A stretch of DNA of 64,000 bases from assembly GCA_951394045.1 (NCBI GenBank), contig OX595986.1:3625534-3689533 (forward strand), in the 5' to 3' direction. Under the pieces are notes generated by a model, which saw only the letters and a program-made list of their open reading frames with translations, did not search any database and was not told the origin of the DNA. Positions 42,588 to 52,664 of this stretch are shown here, piece by piece. Origin of the DNA: Nitzschia sp. DOCU1 (lineage: Eukaryota > Bacillariophyta > Bacillariophyceae > Bacillariales > Bacillariaceae). Within the stretch, counting starts at the first letter, position 1; each line of letters starts with the position of its first letter. Position numbers and translations under genes: made by a program.

Positions 42588-44275
42588 TTATGCAACGACT
42601 TTCTCGGTTCCTTCCAGAGCAACGTTCGAGTGACGTCCGCAGATACGACGGGCGAGAAAGAAGACGATGGCAATGAGTGCCAAACCACCAATGGTAAGGC
42701 CAACTGCCAATCCAACCTTATTGCTGTCCGAAGACTCCACAGAACCACATGGCTCGGCATGAGTGAGGTATCCACCAGTGACGGCATCATACATTCCGCC
42801 AATATCTTCGCATCGAATGTTCAAACATCCGTAGACGCTCTCAAAGGCGCCCTTGACGGCAAAGAAGTCGGCGCGGCCAGCTTGGCCAGTCTGCATGCTT
42901 CGATAGATGGTATCGGCCGCGTCATCATCGCAGGCATTGACCAAGGGAAGTACCGAAGCAGCAAAGACGGCACCTTCAGCCTCAGACTTTTCGTCTGCAT
43001 CTTCAAAGTCAGTGACGTAAGCATACCGAAGAGTGCCTTGGATCAGGGGGATGGCCATTAGCTGTTCGATGCGTTCCTTGTTGGCTCGAACTGCTTCGCA
43101 TTGTCCAGCCCGAAGCTTGCGCTTTCCGTCAATGAACTGGGCCAAGATTTGAATGTTGACATGGGAAATACCGGTGACTTCGTTGGCAAGGTCTCCGCAG
43201 GTCTTGAAGTTGGCACAGCGTTTGTCAGCCAACTGGTGCAACATGACACCGGCTCCAGATCCATCTTTTCCTTCCAGAGAACCTGTGTAGAAGGCAACTG
43301 CCTCATCCCAAGCATGGACTGGGTCGTCGTTGCAGCTGTCGATCTCGCATCCGCTCTTGCAGTCATCGAGTGCATCTTCCATTTCTCGAATGACATACAT
43401 CCAAACGCTCATGTATGCGGTCCCCTTCTTGATAGCTTCGGCACGTCCAGTCTCCGAGTATCCACTGAAGTCAGCGTTTCCTTTGGAGAAGGTGGTAGAG
43501 CGTCCGTCGAAGGCAGCCATTACCCACTGGTTTGCATAGTCGAATGCACCATAATATTGGTAAAACTTCTCAAAGGTGACGTACGGGCAATTTTCACAGC
43601 GGTACATCTTTTCTTCGGCGCTAGTGCTGAATCCTTGGAGAGTTCGCTCGTTTCCATTGTCTGAGAGGACGTCGTAGCTGTATGCGAAAGTTTGTCCACC
43701 AAGGACCAGGTTTCCAGATGGAGACAAACACCCGTCAATGAAGGGTTCAGGGTTGGCGCCGACCCTGCAGCCCACGTAATTGGACTGGATACTGATGGTG
43801 TCGTATTGAACTTTGATCGTGCTGGTTCCTGTGGGATAGTCTTCCAGCAGCGTTCCTGTTACCTGGGTCCCAGCTTCAGTTGTGCCGGTTACCTCTGCAT
43901 CAGCATTGAGAGGACCAGTGAGCGGAGAAGAAAGAGTGACGGTTGCGACAGACTTGGAGTGGGCGCCATTCATGTAAATAGCCTTCGCGACTTCAAAAGA
44001 TTGCGAAGTGCCAAGGGCGAGCTGCGTTTCCAATGCGGCTTGATCGAGATCGAGCGCATTCTATGGGATGACAATGCCAATATTGTGAAGTTAGTTCGTT
44101 ATGGATGATATCGATGGGCAGTTAATTGGGCTCTGTAACTTACGTGATCCGTCACCAGCGATCCTGGTTCGTATCCTGCAATAGATTCGTAGGAAAGGCG
44201 GCGAGATCGAAGAGATGCCGAGGCGATTCCTGCGTCAGTCAAGAGGAGCGTGCATGCAAGCTTGAACGAAACCAT
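42588..44275 (-). CDS. FEA1/ISIP2-like (phytotransferrin family) iron-uptake protein, paralogue B
   Basis: Exon 1 is 44144-44275 and exon 2 is 42588-44060, giving 534 residues; the single 83-bp intron is at the same position as the first intron of paralogue A, and the other two A introns are missing. Signal peptide MVSFKLACTLLLTDAGIASA, extracellular domain, then a C-terminal membrane helix VGLAVGLTIGGLALIAIVFFL and a basic tail RRICGRH. Conserved blocks: CENCPYVTFEKFYQYYGAFDYA, YMSVWMYVIREMEDALDDC, HAWDEAVAFYTGSLEGKDG, CANFKTCGDLANE, QLMAIPLIQGTLRYAYV and EAEGAVFAASVLPLV. It is in tandem with paralogue A, same strand, about 680 bp upstream. Type I membrane topology at the cell surface fits phytotransferrin-type iron binding. 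Expected to be induced by low iron, by family knowledge only. Confidence 0.87.
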
Positions 44276-45539
44276 TTTAATAGCCAAGTTTTAAAGCTTT
44301 GAACGGGAAATTGTGAGCAAATAAGTTGGGTTCATCAAAGTGATGGCAACGACATCACTAGATTATTAGTGTTGCCCGAGAGATGATCGGCTTGGAAGTC
44401 AGTGCGTGTTGGGCGATGGGCATCATGGGTCTCGCCTCATTTTTCTCCCCGGTTTGGTTTTTCCAATTAACACACCGTTGTCGGTAAGACAAACGTCGCT
44501 TAAAAAGCAAACCTGATATTTAACGCAACCAAATGAAAGCACGAGTTTTTGCTTCCAACACGCATGCTCGGCACGTTCTCGGCTCCAGATTGTTTCCGTC
44601 GACTGAAGACGCCACACGCACTGAGATTAGATTTATCTACACCACCGCTTTGTCTCTGCTCTGCCTATTACTCTTCACTACTAGTAGAGAGGTATGCATA
44701 GTACCTGTACTATACACAAGTGCTGCAACAGGGGACACAGCGGTATGCATACGATGCTGGCTGTCTACCTAATACTCATCGTTATACCGGTAGTATGGAA
44801 ACCAGCCATTGCAATTTGAAGAGCTTTCTTTTGTTGCTACCGCACGGGTAAAGGAGATGAGATTGTTGTGCCAACAAGGTAGATTCGAGAGGTACGTTCA
44901 GTGTCTCGTCAACGTTGTTAGTAGAAGAGGCAGAGGACATAACTACCGGCGGCTGCGGCAGGCTCTGTAGCTACTAGGAATCGCTCCAGCAGTACTAGAG
45001 CTCCGGTTGTAGGGATTGCCGTTCAGTGCTTTCGGGATGGTACTAGGTGGTCGTACTAATGGCAGCCAACAACGAAGAATGCACAAACAAGTGTTTTGCC
45101 TCTACTCTTAGTGCACTTGGCGAGACGCGGACGCCGTGATGACCGGAGTTGGTTACAAAAGTTGTTGTATACTTACCTCAAGTACGTACCTCTATTGGTG
45201 GGTTTTTTCTAGCTAGGGAAAGAAAACGGCAACTTGGATATCGCTCTACATTAGTGAAACCGTACCGGGCAGCTACTCTTAACAAGACCTGCTACGGAAG
45301 TGCTTGAAAGCACTAAAGCGATCGAGTTAAATTCTACTACCCATACACTATTCAAAAATTCGTTGGTTCTAGCTAGAGGCCATTCCAAAGTAGGCTCACA
45401 GCACGTTCAAGACCCCAGTCCTGTGCTTGCGCTAAACTTTACGAATGAGGAGCAGCTTCTACTGAAATTTGTAATAGGGGGAAGAATAATTGAAATTTAC
45501 ACTAGTACAACATAGCCTAGTCCAAAACAAACGCACCGG
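44276..45539. other. large intergenic region
   Basis: About 1.26 kb between two minus-strand genes. Holds the promoter of FEA1-like paralogue B, TACCGGTA at 44785-44792, and two CTAGCTAG palindromes at 45209-45216 and 45369-45376. Frames are short and unconserved. This is the region densest in the recurring palindromes. Confidence 0.5.
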
Positions 45540-46376
45540 TTAAGCCGCTACTCCCATGCTCATCAGTGCTTGTTGCTGCTTCATTTGCAGCATGGCAAGT
45601 GATCTACCGACCATTGGGTTTTGGGCATTAGCTTCAATGGACTTCTGGAATTGTGTCTGCGTGATTCCGAGGGACTGTAGGGCTTCGTCTCCCTTATCAT
45701 TGGCAATCGAAGCGAACTGCATCTGCAGTTCTTGTGCGATTGCAGGCTCTCGTAGATTCTTTCCTTGTTGCTTCATCCCCATCACAAGTTCCCCCATTGC
45801 GTTAGTCAAAGCATCAAAGTAGACTTCAGCGGCCTCAACTGTTCTTTGGGCATCCAGAAGTTCAACGGGTTCCGTTTCTTTGGATTCCCCATCTTGGCCT
45901 GGTCTCCTTCCAACCACACTTTCGCCTGATACATTCTCCCAGAGCTTCTGGAAGCGTTCCACAGCTTTCTTGACTTTTGAGAATTCCTCCTCCTTCTCGA
46001 GGAACTCCCATGTAGCTTCTTCGAAGCAATCTTCATCCATGTCGTATTCCTCCAATATAACCTTCTGCTTAATGCCCAGTGCGCGCTCGAATTCCCCCTT
46101 AAGCAACATCCGAAGCTGTTTTTCAGGGATTTGCTGCCCCGACATTTGAATTTGTTGAATTTGTTGCGACAGTTGCGCCAAAACAGCTTGCATCTCGAGG
46201 AACAGCCGATCAAAGATCTTTACCACCTCGTCTGCAGTGATAAAGTCTGTTTCGTCTTCATCAATGTCCGTGATGGAGCTACCGCTCTTGGATGGAGAAG
46301 AAAATTGCATCGCAGCAGCGGCCGCTGCCAAGACAAGAGCAGAGCCCACTAGTACAGTTGATGATGATGAATTCAT
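45540..46376 (-). CDS. unrecognised protein with N-terminal membrane segment
   Basis: Single exon, 278 residues. I do not recognise the family. Residues 8-22 (VLVGSALVLAAAAAA) are a single hydrophobic segment without an obvious cleavage site, so a signal anchor is likely. The rest is strongly helical: VVKIFDRLFLEMQAVLAQLSQQIQQIQ, a Leu/Gln-rich stretch, then EEEFSKVKKAVERFQKLWENV and ALTNAMGELVMGMKQQGK, and a Met/Gln-rich C-terminus. An acidic segment (DIDEDETDFITADEV) precedes the first helix and a short charged loop (RRPGQDGESKETEP) splits the molecule. The even composition and an intact frame of this length make a real gene likely. It may be a stramenopile-specific membrane-tethered coiled-coil protein. 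Confidence 0.7.
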   Translation of the reverse strand: MNSSSSTVLVGSALVLAAAAAAMQFSSPSKSGSSITDIDEDETDFITADEVVKIFDRLFLEMQAVLAQLSQQIQQIQMSGQQIPEKQLRMLLKGEFERALGIKQKVILEEYDMDEDCFEEATWEFLEKEEEFSKVKKAVERFQKLWENVSGESVVGRRPGQDGESKETEPVELLDAQRTVEAAEVYFDALTNAMGELVMGMKQQGKNLREPAIAQELQMQFASIANDKGDEALQSLGITQTQFQKSIEANAQNPMVGRSLAMLQMKQQQALMSMGVAA

Positions 46377-47046
46377 AGTTCGGCGAAAGTAACTGCACTT
46401 TGGAAGAGTATCAAAGATATGTTACCTCCGGGAAGATTCGTAATTGGAATGCAATTCTGGCGAGCGATTCTGTGGCTGCTGCCGCTGCTGCTGCTCACCA
46501 TGGATGGAACTGCGGTTGGCGGCCGCAGACACCTCAGATTTCCGACCTTCGGCATTCCTTCCTTTTTTCCGGAAAATCAAAGGTTCCCATTCGTCGCATC
46601 TCCCATCAACTTTCCAGACGTTATCGAGCGTTATCGTAGTTTCAGCTATGAAGCGCGCGCGTGTCAAGCAGACCACGTCATCATTTCTTCTTGTTGGTAG
46701 GTATGATACTAGGTACGACACCATAGGCACTCCACATAACCAGATTTTCGGAAGTCGTAGGTTTCATGTGGGAAGGTGGCGGGCGCGATATTGCGGGTGG
46801 TAGTTACGAGATTATGCCACGCCTGGCGTGCTTGCCATCCTAAGTATCCATAATTCTGTCCCTAATCGCTATCGCAACGCACGCGAGGCGGACTTCAGAT
46901 CTCTCTCCAAAGTTATGTGTCGCATCGCTCGGAAATCAATTTAGCTCTCACAGTTACAATCACTGGGTGGAGACGATTTCCCCACTGCCAAGAGGACAAA
47001 GATCATAATCACTTCATATTACCACGAACAAGAATACCGTTTGAAA
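46377..47046. other. divergent promoter region
   Basis: About 670 bp between the orphan gene (-) and the metacaspase (+). Several overlapping frames around 46400-46800 on both strands lack domains. Nothing else noticed. Confidence 0.45.
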
Positions 47047-48316
47047 ATGTCGTCCGATGCTGTTGCGCAGGCCAAGAAAGCCATTCCGGCCGAAGTTCAC
47101 ATGATCTCTGGATGTCGTGACGAACAAACAAGTGCTGATGTTTCCAATGTTGCCTCGTTTTCTCTCCCAAACCCCAAAGGTCGTGCCGGTGGTGCTTTGA
47201 CATCGGCATTGCTCAATGTTACATATGCAGATCATAAGAATACGGGGAAGGACTTGAGCTATCAGCAAACATTGCTTCAAGTTCGCGACATGTTGAAATC
47301 CAAAGGGTTCAATCAAATCCCCCAATTGTCGTCTTCGCGCCCAATGGACATTTCAAAGCCTTTTGATTTGGTTCCCGATAATATGACTGGAACAAGACGT
47401 GCCGTGATGATGTAAGGACGATCGATGGAGGGGATTCTTCGGGTGCCACAAGACTCGTAGCTCATCCTTTTGAATTGACATTTCTATCCTTAGTGGAATA
47501 AACTATGTTGGCCAACAGGGCGAACTACGGGGATGCCACAACGACCTTTTGAACGTAAGTAAAAAACTTGAAGAAGTCGTTTCGTGTGGATAAACTGTTC
47601 TCAAATACGACCTTTCCTTCCCACGCCGGACTGCTTCATCGTGCTACACAGATGAAGGAGTATATTATGAAGGTCCATGGATTCCAAGAAGAAAATATCA
47701 CTGTGCTGATGGACGATGGCAAACACACCTCTCCGACTCGGAAGAACATGTTAGCCGCTTATCAAAAATTGGTGAACGAAGCTCAGCCTGGCGACGCCGT
47801 CTTCTGTCACTATTCAGGTACGAATTGAGCTTCTTCAGAAAAGACGAGGCTCCGTCACACTCACATGATATCTAATGCAATGCAGGACATGGAGGCAAGC
47901 TACGAGATGACAACGGAGATGAGAAGGATGGCTATGATGAGACGGTCAGTTTCCCCAGTGCACACTTTTCGAGTTATGATTGCTGACGCTAACCCATGTC
48001 CCAACCCTTTCAGTTAGTACCTTTGGACTACGCGACGGCAGGCCAAATTCGTGATGACGATCTTTACAAACAGATTGTGCTGGAACTGAAGGCGGGAGTC
48101 TACGCAACATTTGTAATGGATTGCTGTCATTCTGGGAGTGTTCTTGACCTCCCTTTCACATTCGTTGCCGATGGTGAAGCTGAAGAAATGACGCTGAACC
48201 AAGACTTTGACTTTGCACCTCTCTTGGCAATGGCAGCTGCTATATACGCCGCCCATCAAGCTGGACAGGATCCGATTTCGGCAGCCATGAAGATGTGCGG
48301 TTGTACTATCATGTAG
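47047..48316 (+). CDS. type III metacaspase with C-terminal CaaX-like end
   Basis: Exons 47047-47411, 47494-47554, 47652-47817, 47886-47944 and 48014-48316 give 317 residues; the four introns are 68-97 bp. Metacaspases are Cys proteases cleaving after Arg/Lys. The p10-like part comes first ([12 protein letters not shown] at 21-32), then p20: GINY, CHND, HYSGHGG with catalytic His199, and DCCHSGS with catalytic Cys255. This p10-before-p20 order defines the type III metacaspases of stramenopiles and related algae. Loops carry an acidic segment ([12 protein letters not shown]) possibly linked to Ca2+ control. The last residues are CGCTIM: CTIM fits a CaaX prenylation box with a neighbouring Cys, suggesting membrane attachment. 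Which numbered diatom paralogue this is cannot be decided here. Confidence 0.88.
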
Positions 48317-48838
48317 TGCTCGAGACGAAGAATGAAAACGAACGAGAGAAGTATGCAGGGTGTCGAAGATTAAGGAGACGTCAAAATATTCACGATTGAT
48401 CGTCAATAACTCCAAAAGACTGCAACCGGTAACCTTCACTTTTAGTAGCACAGATAGTCAAGCAGTCATCGTTATCTGCTGTACTATGATATTGGGTGAA
48501 AACAGCGAATAGTGGCCAATTGTTTCTTTACCGTACTAGAGTGTATGATAGAGGTCGGGAGCTCTCGAACGCACGGAGGCGCGGGACAGACCAAGAGGAA
48601 TAACTCGAGTCGATTTTCAGATTTCTTCGACCGTTTCACGTTCTTGGGCGAATTTTCGCATTGCGACGCATAAAAAATTCGCTGCGAAAGTTTGAACGGC
48701 CGTCGACGACTATGGCACGATCTCCCTCCCCCCCCCAAGCAACCACAATAGAAGGAACGAGAGCACAGCCATATAACTACCACTCTCTTTTCAAACGATA
48801 CAAAGAAGAGAGCCAAACTCTTTCGACCTTTTGTCCAA
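48317..48838. other. intergenic region
   Basis: About 520 bp between two plus-strand genes. A run of about ten C residues lies near 48730, inside the likely 5' leader of the WW gene. Minus-strand frames here are without conserved motifs. Confidence 0.45.
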
Positions 48839-49780
48839 ATGTCATCTTCTAAAGGAACGAGTGGCGTCAAATCTTCCTTTGACGCGTTTGCAAAGGTGGA
48901 TGAAATTGTAAGCAAGCCGGTTCTTGGATCCGACGGGGCGGCCTCATGGCAAGAGTTTCGAAAGGATGTTAAGGGTTCCAATCATCGCCCTTCGGCAGCC
49001 CCAAAGGCGCCATTGAAAAAATCAGACAAATTGGGTACGGGGCTCAAAACCTGGGAAGAGGAGCGTTCCCACGAGGAACTAGTGAGAAAGGAAGCTGGTC
49101 ATGTAGGAGCTGGGTCGGGTTATACGAATTTTAAGAAGAAGAACTCCGCCGAAGAAGCCGCCGAGAGAAAACGCATCAAGAATATTGAAGCAAGAATACG
49201 GCCCGAGGACAAAGATTACTTCATTCCAGCCACGACGTTCCAAGGATGGAAGTTTGACTACATCTTCACGACGCGCCCTGATCGAGGGACAGGGTATTTT
49301 TGGGATGGAATGGATTCGATAAAGAGGCTACGTGGGGAGATTCATGAAGCACCAGTTGACGAATCAAAAGATTCAGAAGAAGGTCCACAGGAGGAGGATC
49401 CGTCGAAGCCAAAGAAAAAGAAGCGAAAAAAGAATGCTGGCCCTGTCATTATTAGTGACCCTAACAACCCGATGGAGCAGGTAGCCGCAGTCTTAGAACG
49501 GCGAAAGTTGCAAATGATGGGTATTGCCACAGATCCGACGCTACCTGCTGGCTGGGAAGCTGCAAAGGACCCATCTACGGGGAAGACGTACTACTTTAAA
49601 CGTGCCACAGGCGAAAGAAGCTGGGAAAGACCCCAAACCTTGGGCAGTGGAAGCAAGTCGACTGCAAACGCAGAGGACGGCCTGCCAGATGGTTGGAAAG
49701 CTGCTACTGACAAGGACTCTGCTAAGACGTACTATTATCACACAACCGGAGAAACAAGATGGGATAAACCGACGTCATAG
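48839..49780 (+). CDS. double WW-domain protein, probably nuclear
   Basis: Single exon, 313 residues. Two C-terminal WW domains: LPAGWEAAKDPSTGKTYYF ending in SWERP (about 235-265) and LPDGWKAATDKDSAKTYYYH ending in RWDKP (about 280-310). Both signature Trp and the Pro are present in each. The region before them is helical and charged; a conserved-looking block FQGWKFDYIFTTRPDRGTGYF precedes a basic stretch PKKKKRKKN that fits a nuclear signal. WW domains bind Pro-rich ligands and are frequent in splicing factors (e.g. PRP40, PQBP1). No FF or other second domain is visible, so a splicing role is only a guess. The start ATG is in a strong context (AAATG) and the N-terminus is conserved-looking. 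Confidence 0.82.
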   Translation: MSSSKGTSGVKSSFDAFAKVDEIVSKPVLGSDGAASWQEFRKDVKGSNHRPSAAPKAPLKKSDKLGTGLKTWEEERSHEELVRKEAGHVGAGSGYTNFKKKNSAEEAAERKRIKNIEARIRPEDKDYFIPATTFQGWKFDYIFTTRPDRGTGYFWDGMDSIKRLRGEIHEAPVDESKDSEEGPQEEDPSKPKKKKRKKNAGPVIISDPNNPMEQVAAVLERRKLQMMGIATDPTLPAGWEAAKDPSTGKTYYFKRATGERSWERPQTLGSGSKSTANAEDGLPDGWKAATDKDSAKTYYYHTTGETRWDKPTS

Positions 49781-50303
49781 TTCTTGAGTTGAAACTCTAC
49801 TGGTGCCTTATCATGGACATAAAGCTAGAACACCTCTCCGCCGTAAAACTTCATCAGCACTTCTTGATTATTGTTGAAGGCCCTCGAACGCTGGGGCTGT
49901 ATTCCCGCAGCGTCTGCAGTTCGAGGACACTTTGTCGGGAACTCGAGGACAACACTCGTATTGGGGATAGCAGAGGTGTGCTATGACAGCTGCTGGGATG
50001 TCGAATTGCCACACTATGCCCAGTCATTGTTCCATGAAAACTGGTCTAGGTAGCTTGATCGCCACTTTCGATCGAATAATATGCTCGCCCCATGTACGGT
50101 GCCGAAGAATGCTCCTGCCAATGGCATTTATCCGTACAAAAATTCGGAGGCCTGCGAGGAAAGCGCAAGGAGTAACATCGATCATTCGTTTCATGCACAT
50201 CAGTATCATTCTGTCCGATGATTCCTGTACAACCGGATGATTTCCATTGCGGTCGCAATTTACAGCGCTACTTGGTCCCTATCCTTTCACCTCAATCCAC
50301 TTT
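49781..50303. other. convergent intergenic region
   Basis: About 520 bp between the WW gene (+) and the small membrane protein gene (-). Frames of 60-85 codons on both strands lack conserved features. Confidence 0.45.
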
Positions 50304-50930
50304 TCAATCGGTAGCCGTTGTGAGCACTGGCTCAGGCTTTGATTTTCTCATATTTGACTTCTTCTTCTTTTCTTGCTCTTTGTTTTGCTGAACTGCCTCT
50401 GGTGGTTTCATGTCATGAATGTCAATTTCCTCCAGGTTTTCAAAGGAATCGTGAAGGTTATTGTTTTGCCCCAACGCGCCGACAGTCACATTCTTTGCTC
50501 GCTGCTGGCCCTCTGCATTATCTGGGTTCTTCTCCTGTTCCTCCTCCTCCTGCTGAAGTTTCTTGTCTATTTCCTTGCGTTTCTGCTCAGCCAAATTCTG
50601 AATATGATCGCGGAGTACTTGCTGTGATGTCGCCATCGTCGGACCCCACTTGCCCTCTCTGGCAAAGACATTACTGTCCCGATGCTGAATCATTATCAGC
50701 AGGAGGCAGCAATAACAAATAAACACAGAACCAAGCATTCCAGCAAATATTCTGTGCAATGCGGACCGAGAAATCTTTGGATGCTGCGCCGTAACAGGCG
50801 GCAAAACAGCAATCAAGCCGTCTCCGCTCTTGGTCCTCCGTATCATCCCTTGGATTGGCAGTGCTTTCGCCCTCGTGGCGGGCAGATCGCTCTTGATAGA
50901 TCGGAAGACCATGGTATCAAATCTTTTCAT
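50304..50930 (-). CDS. small unrecognised single-pass membrane protein
   Basis: Single exon, 208 residues from the ATG at 50930. Not recognised. Basic N-terminus (FRSIKSDLPATRAKALP), one membrane helix around MLGSVFICYCCLLLIMIQ (about 65-85), then a helical, highly charged tail: ATSQQVLRDHIQNLAEQKRK and a coiled-coil stretch of Glu/Gln/Lys (KKLQQEEEEQEKN), ending in a basic segment NMRKSKPEPV. By the positive-inside rule the N-terminus would face the cytosol. The intact reading frame and coherent layout support a gene. Partners and role unknown. Confidence 0.55.
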   Translation of the reverse strand: MKRFDTMVFRSIKSDLPATRAKALPIQGMIRRTKSGDGLIAVLPPVTAQHPKISRSALHRIFAGMLGSVFICYCCLLLIMIQHRDSNVFAREGKWGPTMATSQQVLRDHIQNLAEQKRKEIDKKLQQEEEEQEKNPDNAEGQQRAKNVTVGALGQNNNLHDSFENLEEIDIHDMKPPEAVQQNKEQEKKKKSNMRKSKPEPVLTTATD

Positions 50931-51312
50931 CAAGTTCTTCCTATTCTATTGAAACGGTACAATTGAAAACCGCCGCACAGGAAGATGGGTATTGATTATG
51001 ACAGCATCAACCTCGAGAGAGCCAACAAAAACTGACGAAAGTCAAAAGCGGCCCAAATCTCGACGAGGAACAAAAAAGGGTCATAGTTTTGGCGGGAAAA
51101 TTCGAGCCGGCGAGACATGTCGTACGCGACTTCGATGCGAATGTTATCGGGTTATGAGCTTTCGTTTGGGAATCTTCGGCTCACTTTTTTCGCTGAAGAG
51201 TCGTTCTATCTCGCTGACGAAGCGCCGAGGTCTTCTTGGACCATCGACGGAAGACAAATGGTAACATTTCAATTCCACAACTGTGTTCCTGTGGTTTAAT
51301 GCGTTCTCAACC
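50931..51312. other. divergent promoter region
   Basis: About 380 bp between the membrane protein gene (-) and SCO1 (+). Basic, low-complexity frame on the plus strand (50992-51264) has no domain. Nothing else noticed. Confidence 0.4.
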
Positions 51313-52408
51313 ATGATCAGAGCTTGTCGATTTAGCAGCGTGGTCGCTCATCAAGCGAATGGCAGCCGAAGATTCCTTTCTGCACCGCCGCCCAATAAGC
51401 CACCGCTCGCGCCGCCGCCGGCATCGGCATCGGGGCCAATGGTAGCCAAGACACAAGGCATCGGCACGGGGAAAGCGGCCCCCGGATCCTATATCAAAGA
51501 TCGAGGCCCAGTATCGTGGCCGTCCTTGTTTCTCGTGGGCATTGCAGCTGCTTCCATAGTAGCCTACTACAATATTGAGCGAGAACGGCGACTGGAATCG
51601 GCCATGGGTCGTGTAGTTTCGAGTGAGTCCGAAGGTTGGACACCCAACCCTGATGTTATGGCGCCGCGGAAATTCAAATTGACAAAATGGGGGTGGTTTC
51701 CGGAAGATGATGGATTCGGGCCTTGTAAGTCTGGATAATACTACTTCCCAAAGTCCTAAGGCCTGGTTTCCTTTCATCCGATGGATTCGTTGGCGCAATG
51801 ACGGAAGTACTTTTGCTCATGACAATATGGTGGGATTTATCTGCAAAGGAAGCGCCTCTCACATTTTTCATTGTTTCCGTACTTTAGCTGGCAAACCTGC
51901 AATCGGCGGGCCGTGGTCCCTGGTCGATCTGGAGGGAAATTTGGTGACTAACGTCTCGTTTCAGGGAAAGTGGTTACTGCTATACTTTGGATTTGCACGA
52001 TGTCCCGATATTTGCCCGTCTGAAATGCTAAAAATGGCGCGCGTCATTGATCAACTTAAAGAATCCCACCCACAAGTGGCAGCCAAGCTAGTTCCAGTTT
52101 TTGTTTCGGTCGATCCTGCTCGTGATTCCTTGTCAGCGCTCAAAGAATATTCCAAAGACTTTCATCCCGACTTTGTATTCTTGACGGGGTCTCCTACTCA
52201 GGTACAAGAAATGGCAAAGAAGTATCGTGTATATGTCAGCAAGGCCGATGAAACCGAGGACGGAGACTATCTGGTGGACCATTCCATTGTTGTCTATTTT
52301 CACGATGAGAATGGAGAGCTAGCAGATTGCTTTACGCAATCGATGCGGCCGAAGGATATCGCAGAGAAGGTCGTCGAACGAATGACAGCTGCCACGACTG
52401 TAGCGTAA
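51313..52408 (+). CDS. SCO1: SCO1/SenC copper chaperone for cytochrome c oxidase
   Basis: Exon 1 is 51313-51724 and exon 2 is 51888-52408, giving 310 residues; the 163-bp intron is long for this window. SCO proteins deliver copper to the CuA site of COX2 in the mitochondrial inner membrane. N-terminal presequence rich in Arg/Ser/Ala (MIRACRFSSVVAHQANGSRRF), a Pro/Ala linker, then a membrane helix (WPSLFLVGIAAASIVAYY, about 74-92). The C-terminal thioredoxin-like domain has the copper-binding CPDIC (Cys176 and Cys180) in FGFARCPDICPSEM, VSVDPARDS, and the metal-ligand His269 in DYLVDHSIVVY. All three metal ligands are present. Typical length for SCO1 (about 300). Confidence 0.93.
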
Positions 52409-52664
52409 GGAGATTAGCTTTAGTTTTGAACGCAAGAATCAGTGAAAGCGAGATCGGCTCGCCAGAGACTGAGCTGCCAATCGGGGGATTCTCTACACAC
52501 GCTTGCCTCCACAACTTTCTTGCTGTAGTGGTCCAGTCTCATTCGCTGACTGTAACGAGTATCATAACCTCCGAGGTCTGCTGTCAAGTTGCGCGTCGGA
52601 GGTGGGTAAAAGGATTCCCAATTTTCGTCATCAAAGCCTTGTCAAGTTACCAGGTATGGTTCTC

